A stretch of 27,805 bases of DNA from positions 1-27,805 of the IMG/VR virus record IMGVR_UViG_3300017527_001189; one strand, 5' to 3'. Made by a program: the position numbers and the translations under genes. This document shows positions 1 to 7,431 of the stretch, piece after piece (the first letter of the stretch is position 1; every line of letters begins with the position of its first letter). This DNA is from a virus. The notes beneath the pieces were generated by a model. The model saw only the letters and a list, made by a program, of their open reading frames with translations. It searched no databases and was not told the origin of the DNA.

Positions 1-1
1 C

Positions 2-61
2 ATTTTGGTAGACGGTTATCATTATATTTTAGGGAAAGTTGGTTATGAAAGGAGGTGGTAA
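2..61 (+). CDS. 3' end of a possible upstream gene (partial)
   Basis: From the left edge, one frame stays open for 19 codons and ends with TAA at 59-61; the visible tail reads ...VDGYHYILGKVGYERRW. The gene would continue to the left of the window. Another frame also stays open, to a stop at 46-48, so the choice rests only on which peptide looks more natural and on the spacing to the next gene. No function can be suggested from so short a piece. Confidence 0.3.
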   Translation: MLVDGYHYILGKVGYERRW

Positions 62-115
62 AAGTAGTTAAGGAATTTAAAATAACGCTAACTATTTAAC
101 AGAAAGGAGAATGAA

Positions 116-637
116 ATGAAAGTCAAAATTCCAGCAGAAATAATAGAAGTTCCAGAAGGCGACTATTGTGATGATTGTCAACAATTATTCATGAAAGACG
201 ACCATGAATGGCCAAGTTGTAGACAAGGATTTGGCGAATGGGAAGGAGTATCACTTGCAACTGGTTATGATGCTTTAAATAATCGAGATAATTGGGGAAC
301 TCTAAAACCAGAAGAATGCAAAAATTTAAAAATAATAGATAAAGAAACTTTTCTTGATGAACAAATATATGAAAAGATCTTTGAACTTGCATTAGAAGAT
401 ATAGATGGTATTCGAGAAGGTTATCGATCCGACTATGAAATTACTGAAAATGATTACATAATTGCAACTTTAGATCATGATGGTGGACCATCATTAATAA
501 CACTCCCTAAACATAAACTTCATATAAAAATAGATAATTTTTTCAAGAAATATAAAATCAAAACAATAAATGAATTTAAAGAAATTATATATAAAACCGA
601 TGACGATTTTTTTATTGATTTAATATATGGAGTTTAA
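116..637 (+). CDS. Unknown phage protein with Cys-rich N-terminus
   Basis: 173-aa protein that I do not recognise. The start is supported by AGAAAGGAG just upstream. The first 70 residues hold four cysteines (a CDDC pair near 18-21, then single Cys around 35 and 68) separated by aromatic and charged residues, which could bind a metal ion. The rest is acidic and looks like an alpha/beta domain with no catalytic motif I know. There is no signal peptide or membrane segment. It opens a run of four small unknown genes before the primase, a position typical of early accessory phage genes. Its leader shares the string ATTTAACAGAAAGGAGAA with the next gene's leader. Confidence 0.75.
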   Translation: MKVKIPAEIIEVPEGDYCDDCQQLFMKDDHEWPSCRQGFGEWEGVSLATGYDALNNRDNWGTLKPEECKNLKIIDKETFLDEQIYEKIFELALEDIDGIREGYRSDYEITENDYIIATLDHDGGPSLITLPKHKLHIKIDNFFKKYKIKTINEFKEIIYKTDDDFFIDLIYGV

Positions 638-662
638 CCATTTAACAGAAAGGAGAAAGACG

Positions 663-1112
663 ATGAAAGATGAGCAGTATATGAGTGAAGAAGATTATGA
701 TAAACTAATGCAAACCAAAATAAAGGAAGTGGAAAAATCATTAGAAAACATCAACCGCTTCACAGAAGAGGAGCTTGATGTTGCCGCACAAATCTTTGTT
801 GATGAAATATCTAATAGATGGATACATGATGACACACAAAGAATAACAACCCCTGGAGACTGGGAAATTCTAAAAGATAAAATTGTAATAGTTACACATG
901 GAACCGTAATGGAAGGAGATTATCATTCCGGCGCAGATTTATATGTTTTAAAACACAAAACCCTTATTTTTCTATATAAACTATATTTAGCAATAAAATA
1001 TACATGGAAGGAGGAAGATGGGTGGTCATCATATGAAAATCAACAATGGTTTCAAGATTATGTAAATAGTTATTTAAAACAAATATATGAAAACAGAAAG
1101 GAGAACAGATGA
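663..1112 (+). CDS. Unknown small acidic phage protein
   Basis: 149-aa protein with no family I recognise. An in-frame ATG lies upstream at 627 inside the previous gene, but AGAAAGGAGAAAGACG stands directly before the ATG at 663, so 663 is the better start. The N-terminal 50 residues are strongly helical and charged. The middle (IVIVTHGTVMEGDYHSG) looks like a beta-rich core, and the C-terminal third is helical with many aromatic residues. No signal peptide or membrane segment is seen. The stop overlaps the next start as ATGA, so translation of the two genes is probably coupled. Confidence 0.75.
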   Translation: MKDEQYMSEEDYDKLMQTKIKEVEKSLENINRFTEEELDVAAQIFVDEISNRWIHDDTQRITTPGDWEILKDKIVIVTHGTVMEGDYHSGADLYVLKHKTLIFLYKLYLAIKYTWKEEDGWSSYENQQWFQDYVNSYLKQIYENRKENR

Positions 1113-1888
1113 AAGGAGAAAATGAAGCTATGGAAATCTTTAAATTAGTGAAACAAGGGAAAAGGCTACCAGCTAAGATGGATGAGTTGGTTCCATTGTC
1201 ATTTATCGGCCAAACTGCGGTAAGCTTTTATCGGCAAAAGATAAAGTTGATGGATCAGCTCAACATGACAGAGGAACAACGGAAGGCAACGCTGGCAGAT
1301 GGGCAGGATGCGGGAGAGATGCTTCTGGATATTGAGAGTCGGATTGGAGAGCTGGTGGAGAAGGAACCCCCAGCACAGGCAAAAAGTGATGGAACCCGCT
1401 TTTTACCCTCTGGTAAAAGACGGAAAGATAAAAGACTTGGTATAGACAACAAACGTATGTATCAAGCCCAGACCATCCACAAGCACCCGGAAGTCGTTGA
1501 GCGAGTAAAGGCAAAAGCAAAAGAGAATGAGGATATACCGACAAAGACTGCCGTAATGAGTGAGATTAAGCTCCAGAAAACAAAAGCCAGATTAAAAAAG
1601 GAATTAGACCTCAAACAGAGCCGAATAAAGAAAAAAGTTGGTGATGACAAAGATTTACAAAAATTGGCACAAAAATGCAGAGATATTAGCGATGAATTTA
1701 AACACTTAAACGATTCTATGTTATTATTTATAAATGATGCTAAAAAACTTTCAGTCAAAAAAATTGGAGGACTTGAAGGGATTTTTAGTCTTAATGATAT
1801 CATAGATTTTGTAAATACAATAAGCCGCTACATAGAATTATTTGGATATTCAAAAAAAGATATTAAGAAAGGAGTGTTATTAAAATGA
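1109..1888 (+). CDS. Unknown basic protein, possible DNA-binding
   Basis: 259-aa lysine-rich protein. Residues about 119-145 (QTIHKHPEVVERVKAKAKEN followed by EDIPTKTAV) resemble a helical segment I associate with phage and plasmid ParB-like or HTH-containing proteins, but this is a weak similarity from memory. Before it lies a segment rich in Glu, Lys and Arg; after it comes a long amphipathic helical stretch that could form a coiled coil. A GGAG lies before the start and the gene is coupled by ATGA overlaps to both neighbours. Codons between about 1240 and 1500 are noticeably more GC-rich than in adjacent genes, hinting at a different origin for that part. Confidence 0.7.
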   Translation: MKGENEAMEIFKLVKQGKRLPAKMDELVPLSFIGQTAVSFYRQKIKLMDQLNMTEEQRKATLADGQDAGEMLLDIESRIGELVEKEPPAQAKSDGTRFLPSGKRRKDKRLGIDNKRMYQAQTIHKHPEVVERVKAKAKENEDIPTKTAVMSEIKLQKTKARLKKELDLKQSRIKKKVGDDKDLQKLAQKCRDISDEFKHLNDSMLLFINDAKKLSVKKIGGLEGIFSLNDIIDFVNTISRYIELFGYSKKDIKKGVLLK

Positions 1889-2481
1889 CAGAAGAAAAAG
1901 AAACACCGAAAATAGGAAAAGATGCAGTATGGGATTTAGCAACATATATCAATGAATTAAATGACAATGATGATATTGATTGCATTAAACAATATGATCT
2001 ACATGAACTTGACCAATTAATTAAAAAATCTAAAGCAGATTTAAATGGATTTGATATAGGAAATCATGTTGATAGGAACAGACTAAAAAGCATGTTAGAG
2101 GAAGCTTTTGAAGTTCTCAAATCTCCTATTCGTATCTGGACAAACAGAAGAAAAGAGAAAGTCGATCCAGAAGATGAAGGTGAATGGAGATATACCTGGA
2201 AATTTGAAAATGAAGAAACACAAGTCGGAATCAAAAGCCTTAAAAAATTTAACAAAAAAGTATCAAGAACTCTTGAAACAGGAGTAAAAAGAGCACTATC
2301 CTTAAAAATAGCTTCAGGTTTAATAAAAGGAGAAGCAAGCCTATTAAATAGATGGGCAAATGCCGCCGCAAAAGGAGCCACAGATAGTCTCGTAGCAAGC
2401 ATTGTCCAAATGAGAATGCCACGAGATTTAAAAAATGACCTATTGTTGGATCTTGGTGTTGATATGGACAAAGAAGAATAA
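1885..2481 (+). CDS. Unknown phage protein
   Basis: 198-aa protein that I do not recognise. It begins at an ATGA overlap with the previous gene and has AGGAG 10-14 bases upstream. The sequence is mostly helical. A middle segment (RRKEKVDPEDEGEWRYTWKF) is followed by a helical part rich in small residues, RWANAAAKGATDSLVASIVQ, near 150-175, and the C-terminus is acidic. There are no cysteine clusters, signal peptide or membrane segment. It ends three bases before the primase start, so it is probably co-transcribed with that gene and may be expressed early, but no job can be assigned. Confidence 0.7.
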   Translation: MTEEKETPKIGKDAVWDLATYINELNDNDDIDCIKQYDLHELDQLIKKSKADLNGFDIGNHVDRNRLKSMLEEAFEVLKSPIRIWTNRRKEKVDPEDEGEWRYTWKFENEETQVGIKSLKKFNKKVSRTLETGVKRALSLKIASGLIKGEASLLNRWANAAAKGATDSLVASIVQMRMPRDLKNDLLLDLGVDMDKEE

Positions 2482-2484
2482 GAA

Positions 2485-3423
2485 ATGACAGACTTTGACA
2501 TCATCCAATACTTTGAAGACAACGATATTGAGTATTGGACCAAAGGTAAAAATGTTCACAAGGGGTGGGTGAATGTCACCTGCCCCTTTTGTGGCGATCA
2601 CTCTTATTCCGGCAACAACCATTGCGGTATAAATCTTAAATCAATGATGGTCAACTGTTGGCTCTGTGGCCCAAAGGGATTTATCACCAAATTAATAGCA
2701 GAAATTGAGGAATGCTCCTTTGCTCAGGCCAACACAATCATCGCCAAATACGGCGGAGAATCGATTTTCTTAAAAAATGAATATAAAGATATAGATCTAA
2801 CCAAGAAAGTCGAGTCACGGCTATGTCTCGGCGATATTTTACCGAAAGAATCAAGTAATCAGTTCTCAAAATTACATTTAAATTACCTAAAAGGCAGAAA
2901 TTTCGATTCAGACATAATCATACCAAAATATAAGCTCAAATGTTGCCATAATATCGGACAATATAAATTCAGAATCATCATCCCAATCATACAGGATAGA
3001 AGAATAGTTAATTTCACCAGTCGCGATGTAACCGGCAAAACAGATATTAGGTATAAGACATGCCCAGATGAAAAGGCCATCTTACCAATGACCCACTGCC
3101 TCTACAATATTGATAATGTCAGAGGAGATACAATCTTAATTATGGAAGGAGCCACTGACGTCTGGCGATTTGGCAATGGAACGGTAGCGATACTAAGAAC
3201 TGGATTCTCTGATGCTCAAATAAACCTTATTTTACAAAAAAGAGTGAAGAGAGCATTTGTAATATTTGACTCCGAACCACAAGCAATAAATAGAGCCAAT
3301 CAACTGGCAAGGAAACTTGGTCTCCTTCTTGATCATGCCGAGGTTATAGAGTTGAGTGAAGGCGACCCATGTTCACTACCAGAGCGAGATATAGTGTATT
3401 TAAAGAAAGAAATTGGATTATAA
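2485..3423 (+). CDS. DnaG-type DNA primase (CHC2 zinc finger + TOPRIM)
   Basis: 312-aa primase that would make RNA primers for phage DNA synthesis with the helicase encoded downstream. An N-terminal zinc-binding domain is visible at residues 33-61 (CPFC, then His residues, then CWLC). A short core follows, with FRIIIPI and a conserved FTSRDVTG. The C-terminal TOPRIM fold has the conserved Glu at about 221 (LIMEGATDVW) and the acidic pair near 262-264 (VIFDSEPQA). It is about half the length of cellular DnaG and lacks the helicase-binding C-terminal domain, which is usual for phage primases. The ribosome-binding site is weak. It is the last gene before a non-coding gap with a promoter-like element and a long hairpin. 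Confidence 0.88.
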   Translation: MTDFDIIQYFEDNDIEYWTKGKNVHKGWVNVTCPFCGDHSYSGNNHCGINLKSMMVNCWLCGPKGFITKLIAEIEECSFAQANTIIAKYGGESIFLKNEYKDIDLTKKVESRLCLGDILPKESSNQFSKLHLNYLKGRNFDSDIIIPKYKLKCCHNIGQYKFRIIIPIIQDRRIVNFTSRDVTGKTDIRYKTCPDEKAILPMTHCLYNIDNVRGDTILIMEGATDVWRFGNGTVAILRTGFSDAQINLILQKRVKRAFVIFDSEPQAINRANQLARKLGLLLDHAEVIELSEGDPCSLPERDIVYLKKEIGL

Positions 3424-3434
3424 AAATAATACTT

Positions 3435-3461
3435 GATTTTTATAAAAAAGTAATTTATTAT
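3435..3461 (+). promoter_or_regulatory. Promoter-like AT element (copy 1, divergent)
   Basis: A T5 run at 3437-3441, an A6 run at 3444-3449, a G at 3450 and TATTAT at 3456-3461 follow the layout of five other gaps in this window. It is the most diverged copy, with an extra A-T pair between the T and A runs. It sits just after the primase stop and would drive the structured leader and the initiator/helicase genes. Confidence 0.45.
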
Positions 3462-3469
3462 GAATTTCA

Positions 3470-3636
3470 AGCGATTTAGAATTTTTCTTTTAGGGAACGA
3501 GACAAGTGATTTTACTTTTAGTGAAAAACCTATCTATCTCAGATGTAAGATGGCCTACCTGGGTCCCTAACCCTTTAGCCATCTACTGGCGGTTCTAAAT
3601 TGCTACCATCTTACATCTGAGTAGGTGGGTTTTTTA
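3470..3636 (+). ncRNA. Structured leader RNA with 29-bp terminator-like hairpin and crossing helices
   Basis: Bases 3524-3553 pair with 3606-3634 as a 16-bp perfect helix followed by 13 more pairs (two G-U) after a one-base bulge, ending in a T6 run as an intrinsic terminator would. The 52-base loop is also structured: 3564-3570 can pair with 3490-3496 (7 bp), 3578-3581 pairs with 3587-3590, and 3593-3604 pairs with upstream 3470-3481 (12 bp, one G-U). The last helix crosses the main hairpin, so the RNA is either a large pseudoknot or a switch between exclusive folds. A further 7-bp helix (3548-3554 with 3578-3584) competes with the end of the main stem. Function is unknown; attenuation of the initiator/helicase operon is an inference. 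Confidence 0.6.
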
Positions 3637-3667
3637 TTGTCTTTAATTTCAAAATAGGAGAATAAAA

Positions 3668-3973
3668 ATGAACAGAGAATGGAGCGGGACGTTTATTCCA
3701 GAAGATGTATTTTCAATAAAAAATTTAACCTGGACGCAGAAAATTCTATTCAATGAAATTCGTGACGAACAATATCATGATGGACATAAAGGCTGCTATT
3801 TCAGTAATCAATATTTCGCAAATCTTTTAAATGTATCGCAAGCAACAATTTCTAATGGAATATCTAAACTCAAAAAATTAGGACTTATTGAAATAGAATC
3901 TTTCGATGGCAGAAAAAGATGTATAAAAATGGATTTTATAGAAGTAATTCGAAAAAATGAAAATTGTCTATAA
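3668..3973 (+). CDS. Winged-helix (HTH) protein, probable replication or regulatory factor
   Basis: 101-aa DNA-binding protein. Residues about 49-72 (FANLLNVSQATISNGISKL) form a clear helix-turn-helix with a following KLGLIEIE wing. The preceding FIPEDVF and LTWTQKILFNEI pattern is typical of the HTH_36-like domain in phage and plasmid replication initiators. GGAG precedes the start. The next gene begins with the same kind of domain (YFVPVEVAFHP, then an HTH), so the two may be paralogues, the short one possibly acting as regulator or partner. It is the first gene after the structured leader, so its expression is the most directly exposed to any attenuation there. Confidence 0.78.
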   Translation: MNREWSGTFIPEDVFSIKNLTWTQKILFNEIRDEQYHDGHKGCYFSNQYFANLLNVSQATISNGISKLKKLGLIEIESFDGRKRCIKMDFIEVIRKNENCL

Positions 3974-4008
3974 CCTTAACTCGCGGGGAGAAAGGTAAAG
4001 GTACACAA

Positions 4009-5400
4009 ATGAGTAATGAAATAGATAAGAAAGAACTTCAATTTGGCTTTTCAGGTTACTTCGTTCCGGTGGAAGTTGCTTTCCACCCATATCTAAAAAG
4101 ATGCGATAAAGAATTATTTGGTTTCATAAAAAATCTATCCCAATCAAAAAAAGGATGTTGGGCATCTAACCGCACACTCGGAGAATGGGTACAACTAAAC
4201 GCAACATCAACATCTTCCGCAATAGCCCGCCTCAAAAAATACAAATTTATCTTAATTTGGAATGACACAAAATCAGGGACAAATATACGGAGGATATTTG
4301 TAAACCAAAAATATAAACAATATTACTCGTCGATGGCAAAAGAAATCAATGATGATTTATTAAATCAGAACCTACCAATAAGGGAAAAATACAAAAAAAT
4401 CATCGACACGTGCCTTATGCAAACCCAAAAGGGGCCTTATGCAAACCCAAAAGGGGCCTTATGCAAAATCATAAATAAAAGAAAAGATAATATAGAAGAT
4501 AATATAGAAGATAATAATTATTTTCTTTCAGAAAATAATATATGTTTTTCTGCGAAAAACATAGATAATGGTTCTTCTGAATTTCCTTCTGATAATAAAA
4601 GAATTTTGAAAAGAAGAAAAAAGAAATCTTACCCTTTATCATTAAATCCTTTTATCCCGAAGGAAGCAAAAGATATCATCTCTTATTGGAACAATAGTGG
4701 CTTACAAAAACATAATAATCCAAACACTAAACTTTACCGCAAAATCATCATATCGATAAAAAGACTCAAAAGTGGCACATTCTTTAAAAGCCTTCCTATC
4801 AATGGAAACTACGCTCAGTATAAAACAAAGAAATGGACATATGAAGAGATCCTACAGGCTATATCAAATTTTACCCTTGCTGCTACAAACTGCGACTATC
4901 TCCCAAAGTCAGAAAAGAGCAAGGAGTGGCTACGCAAACAATCATTACCCAATTTCCTATGGAATGAATACCTGCCTGATAAAACAGAAAAATCATTACT
5001 CCTAAAATACTTTGAAATCAAGCCTGAATTAGCAAAGCAATCAATGAGGCCATTGAAAGATGATTATCCAAAGATGACAAAAATAATAGAAAAGGTTTAT
5101 AATGAAAAAGTATTTGATGGAGTAGCGCCACAGAACTTACCAGTTAATATAAAGAACTCTTTTATAAAAGCCGCAAGGCGAGAAACGGAATATATAAGTA
5201 AACTTATCAAGCAGAGAAAAATCCGCACATATTTCATACAAACCAACCGATTAAAAGCGGAACTATTAGTTGATGCCGCTCTTACTAACCTAAAAAATCC
5301 AAAAGAATTAAGGCCACATTATTTATGCTCCGATTATATGTTCGATGATATCTTCCCTCGCTACCTAAGTAGCCAAGCCGTATTGGAGGCAACAAATTGA
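4009..5400 (+). CDS. Probable replication initiator / helicase-loader-type protein with N-terminal winged helix
   Basis: 463-aa protein from ATG 4009; an upstream in-frame TTG at 3964 overlaps the previous gene and is less likely. Residues about 12-85 form a winged-helix domain (ATSTSSAIARLKKYKFIL as the HTH-wing region) like that of its upstream neighbour. The middle (about 130-190) is low-complexity and encoded by tandem DNA repeats. The C-terminal 250 residues are helical and may be the partner-binding part, but I cannot name a family. Its position directly before the helicase and after the primase, plus internal repeats beside an AT-rich stretch, parallels initiators such as lambda O whose gene contains the origin. 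That role is inference. Confidence 0.65.
   Translation: MSNEIDKKELQFGFSGYFVPVEVAFHPYLKRCDKELFGFIKNLSQSKKGCWASNRTLGEWVQLNATSTSSAIARLKKYKFILIWNDTKSGTNIRRIFVNQKYKQYYSSMAKEINDDLLNQNLPIREKYKKIIDTCLMQTQKGPYANPKGALCKIINKRKDNIEDNIEDNNYFLSENNICFSAKNIDNGSSEFPSDNKRILKRRKKKSYPLSLNPFIPKEAKDIISYWNNSGLQKHNNPNTKLYRKIIISIKRLKSGTFFKSLPINGNYAQYKTKKWTYEEILQAISNFTLAATNCDYLPKSEKSKEWLRKQSLPNFLWNEYLPDKTEKSLLLKYFEIKPELAKQSMRPLKDDYPKMTKIIEKVYNEKVFDGVAPQNLPVNIKNSFIKAARRETEYISKLIKQRKIRTYFIQTNRLKAELLVDAALTNLKNPKELRPHYLCSDYMFDDIFPRYLSSQAVLEATN
4413..4468 (+). repeat. 22-bp tandem repeats (candidate origin iterons)
   Basis: Two perfect 22-bp units (4413-4434 and 4435-4456, each beginning CCTTATGCAAACCC and ending GGGG) and a partial third (CCTTATGCAAAA, 4457-4468) stand in tandem inside the initiator gene. 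The period is not a multiple of three, so each copy is read in a different frame, which suggests the DNA sequence itself may be the selected feature. A recent duplication is the alternative. Confidence 0.6.
4486..4515 (+). repeat. AT-rich 12-bp tandem repeat (candidate unwinding element)
   Basis: GATAATATAGAA occurs at 4486-4497 and 4498-4509 with a partial GATAAT at 4510-4515, followed by more than 40 bases of almost pure AT. It encodes DNIEDNIEDN in the initiator. Lying 18 bases after the 22-bp repeats, it has the usual geometry of iterons beside a DNA unwinding element. Confidence 0.5.
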
Positions 5401-6950
5401 CAGAGAGAATAAAACTAAGACGAAAAATCGAAAGTAGCCAAGAACGTCAAATGTTAATCGGATTAATAATATCCGATAAAGTCTGTAAATCTCTTATCAG
5501 TATGATTGATACAAAAACTCTCCAAGCGCCTTATTCTGTAAGGATTGTTAACTGGGTAAAAGCCTATTATCAACAGGAGGAGAAGGCACCTGGTAAATAC
5601 ATTGAAGATATTTTTAATAGAGAGAAGAAAGGGCTTGATGAAGCCGAGTCAAGTATAATCGATAAACTTCTAAAAAGTCTATCAGAAGAATATGAAATAG
5701 AAGACAAATTCAATTCAAATTATACCATTGATAATTCCTTAACTTACCTAACAGAGCAATCATTAAGACTCCACAGAGATAGTATTGATCAATGTCTTGA
5801 AACAGGGAAGCTTAAGAAAGCCGAGTCCGTTATTGCAAATCACAAAAAAATATCTCAAGTGACATCAAAATGGGTCAATCCTTTTAATCCGAAACAAATA
5901 AATGCAACATTTGAAGATGAGTCATATAAATTATTTAAGCTTCCTGGCGCACTTGGTGATATGATTGATTGGTTTGAGAGAGGGTATTTCGTCGCCTTTG
6001 TTGCCCCTAATAAGAGAGGGAAGACGTGGATGTTATTTGAACTTGCCGCTCAAGGTCTTATAAACGGATATAAGGTTGTTGTGGCTAATCTTGAAATGAA
6101 CGATAGGCGGATTAATAAAAGATTTTATAAGAGCCTGGTCAGCGGGATAGAAAATAGACCTAAAGTTATCTATCCTTGTTTTGACTGTTATAGTAACCAA
6201 ATTAATGAATGTGATAACCCGGAAAGAAAAAACTCAATAGCTTTAATTGAAAATGAAGACAACCAATTACCTCAATACAATGAGAAGATGAAGTACAGAC
6301 CATGCACCTACTGTCGTTTCAATGACCCTGGCAGCTATGTGCCCGCCACCTGGTTTACCACAGAAGAGAGACCAATTTTTAACCTTGAAACAACACGACA
6401 GAAAATGAAAGCAACAGGCAAGATGTACGGGAATAATAAAATCCGGTTTATTGCCTACCCAAGGTTTTCTGCCTCCATGGCTGACTTTGAACGCGACTTA
6501 GATATCCTGGAATTCACAGAGGGCTTCGTGCCGGATATTATCATCACTGATTACATTGATATTTTTAGACCAGACAACGATACTGGCGAACATAGACATA
6601 ATATTGACCATCTTTGGATGCATCATGCAAGGATGGCCACTCAACGCCATGCACTCGTTATAACAGCAAATCAAGCTAAGCTCCAATCGTGGGGTAGGAA
6701 GAATGTATTGGCATCTGATTCATCAGAAAATTATCGTAACCCAGCGCATGTTGATATAATGCTTACATTGAACCAAACGCCATTAGAAAAAAAGATGGGT
6801 ATTATGAGGGTTGCCGTCGTGGCGCATCGAGATAAGGAATTCCATGAGCTACAAGATGTTATGATTCTTCAACAATTATCAGCAGGTCAAACTCTAATTG
6901 ATTCAGAAAAATCTTACAAAGGAGGTAAAAAAGAATGGCAGGGAAATTAG
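5397..6950 (+). CDS. DnaB/RecA-type replicative helicase with cysteine-rich insertion
   Basis: 517-aa RecA-fold ATPase, probably the replicative helicase. The start is TTG in a TTGA overlap with the initiator stop, supported by GGAGG seven bases upstream. The N-terminal 170 residues resemble the helical DnaB N-domain. Walker A is at 203-210 (APNKRGKT), Walker B near 380-390 (DIIITDYIDIF), and ITANQAK near 430 resembles a downstream DnaB-type motif. Between Walker A and B an insertion holds CFDC (261-264), a Cys at 272 and CTYC (303-306), which looks like a zinc site. The gene follows the initiator directly and overlaps the next gene. It could also be a UvsW- or Dda-like accessory motor, but the order primase-initiator-helicase favours the replicative role. 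Confidence 0.82.
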   Translation: MTERIKLRRKIESSQERQMLIGLIISDKVCKSLISMIDTKTLQAPYSVRIVNWVKAYYQQEEKAPGKYIEDIFNREKKGLDEAESSIIDKLLKSLSEEYEIEDKFNSNYTIDNSLTYLTEQSLRLHRDSIDQCLETGKLKKAESVIANHKKISQVTSKWVNPFNPKQINATFEDESYKLFKLPGALGDMIDWFERGYFVAFVAPNKRGKTWMLFELAAQGLINGYKVVVANLEMNDRRINKRFYKSLVSGIENRPKVIYPCFDCYSNQINECDNPERKNSIALIENEDNQLPQYNEKMKYRPCTYCRFNDPGSYVPATWFTTEERPIFNLETTRQKMKATGKMYGNNKIRFIAYPRFSASMADFERDLDILEFTEGFVPDIIITDYIDIFRPDNDTGEHRHNIDHLWMHHARMATQRHALVITANQAKLQSWGRKNVLASDSSENYRNPAHVDIMLTLNQTPLEKKMGIMRVAVVAHRDKEFHELQDVMILQQLSAGQTLIDSEKSYKGGKKEWQGN

Positions 6951-7333
6951 ACTTAGTTATAAATGGTGGGAAGGTAGGCATGGTAAATCAATATCAGGCG
7001 TTAGCAAATATTTTCAAGATGGTCCCTACGCTCAAATATTGGTCCTATGACGCTTTGAAGATTTTTTATGTAGAAAGTATAAAAATGGTAAATGAAGTTT
7101 TTATGAGTAGAAAAGCAAATAAAACATCTTTACAATTTAGCCAAATGATAAAGAGAGTGCCAAAAGACCGGGATGGAATTTTAGCTGCAATTTATAATGC
7201 AATCCTTAGTGATGAGCAAAAAGGGTTATTACGCGGCTTTGGTGTCTCAAATACATTTGGAGATAATTTGAAAGGTAATCCAGAATACCAGTCAATTTTA
7301 AAAGGGCATAATAGGTTAATAAACACTAAATAA
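6935..7333 (+). CDS. Unknown helical phage protein
   Basis: 132-aa protein that I do not recognise. The start has an excellent AAAGGAGG and lies 16 bases inside the end of the helicase gene, so its translation is probably coupled to helicase production. The protein is predicted to be mostly helical and moderately basic, without Cys clusters, membrane segments or nucleotide-binding motifs. Its position suggests a helicase partner (loader or modulator), but nothing in the sequence proves that. It ends the operon; a promoter-like element follows. Confidence 0.72.
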   Translation: MAGKLDLVINGGKVGMVNQYQALANIFKMVPTLKYWSYDALKIFYVESIKMVNEVFMSRKANKTSLQFSQMIKRVPKDRDGILAAIYNAILSDEQKGLLRGFGVSNTFGDNLKGNPEYQSILKGHNRLINTK

Positions 7334-7341
7334 AAAACCCT

Positions 7342-7367
7342 CTTTTTAAAAAAGTATATTATAATGG
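7342..7367 (+). promoter_or_regulatory. Promoter-like AT element (copy 2)
   Basis: T5 (7343-7347), A6 (7348-7353), G and a perfect TATAAT at 7360-7365 followed by GG. It is one of the best copies of the recurring element and sits in the 98-base gap before the gene at 7432. No separate -35 hexamer is evident; the T5-A6 tract occupies part of the -35 to -10 interval. Confidence 0.6.
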
Positions 7368-7431
7368 TTTTAAATAGAAAAGGGATTTTATATTTAACTA
7401 AAAACATTTAATAGAGAAAGGAGAACAAAAG

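Noticed and set aside
45-71. Tiny reading frame starting ATGAAAGGAGG
   Set aside because: Only eight codons, and the ATG overlaps a ribosome-binding-like stretch; it is better read as leader sequence.
3964-4008. TTG start for the initiator gene
   Set aside because: It lies inside the previous gene without a good ribosome-binding site, while ATG 4009 has AAAGG at a normal distance.
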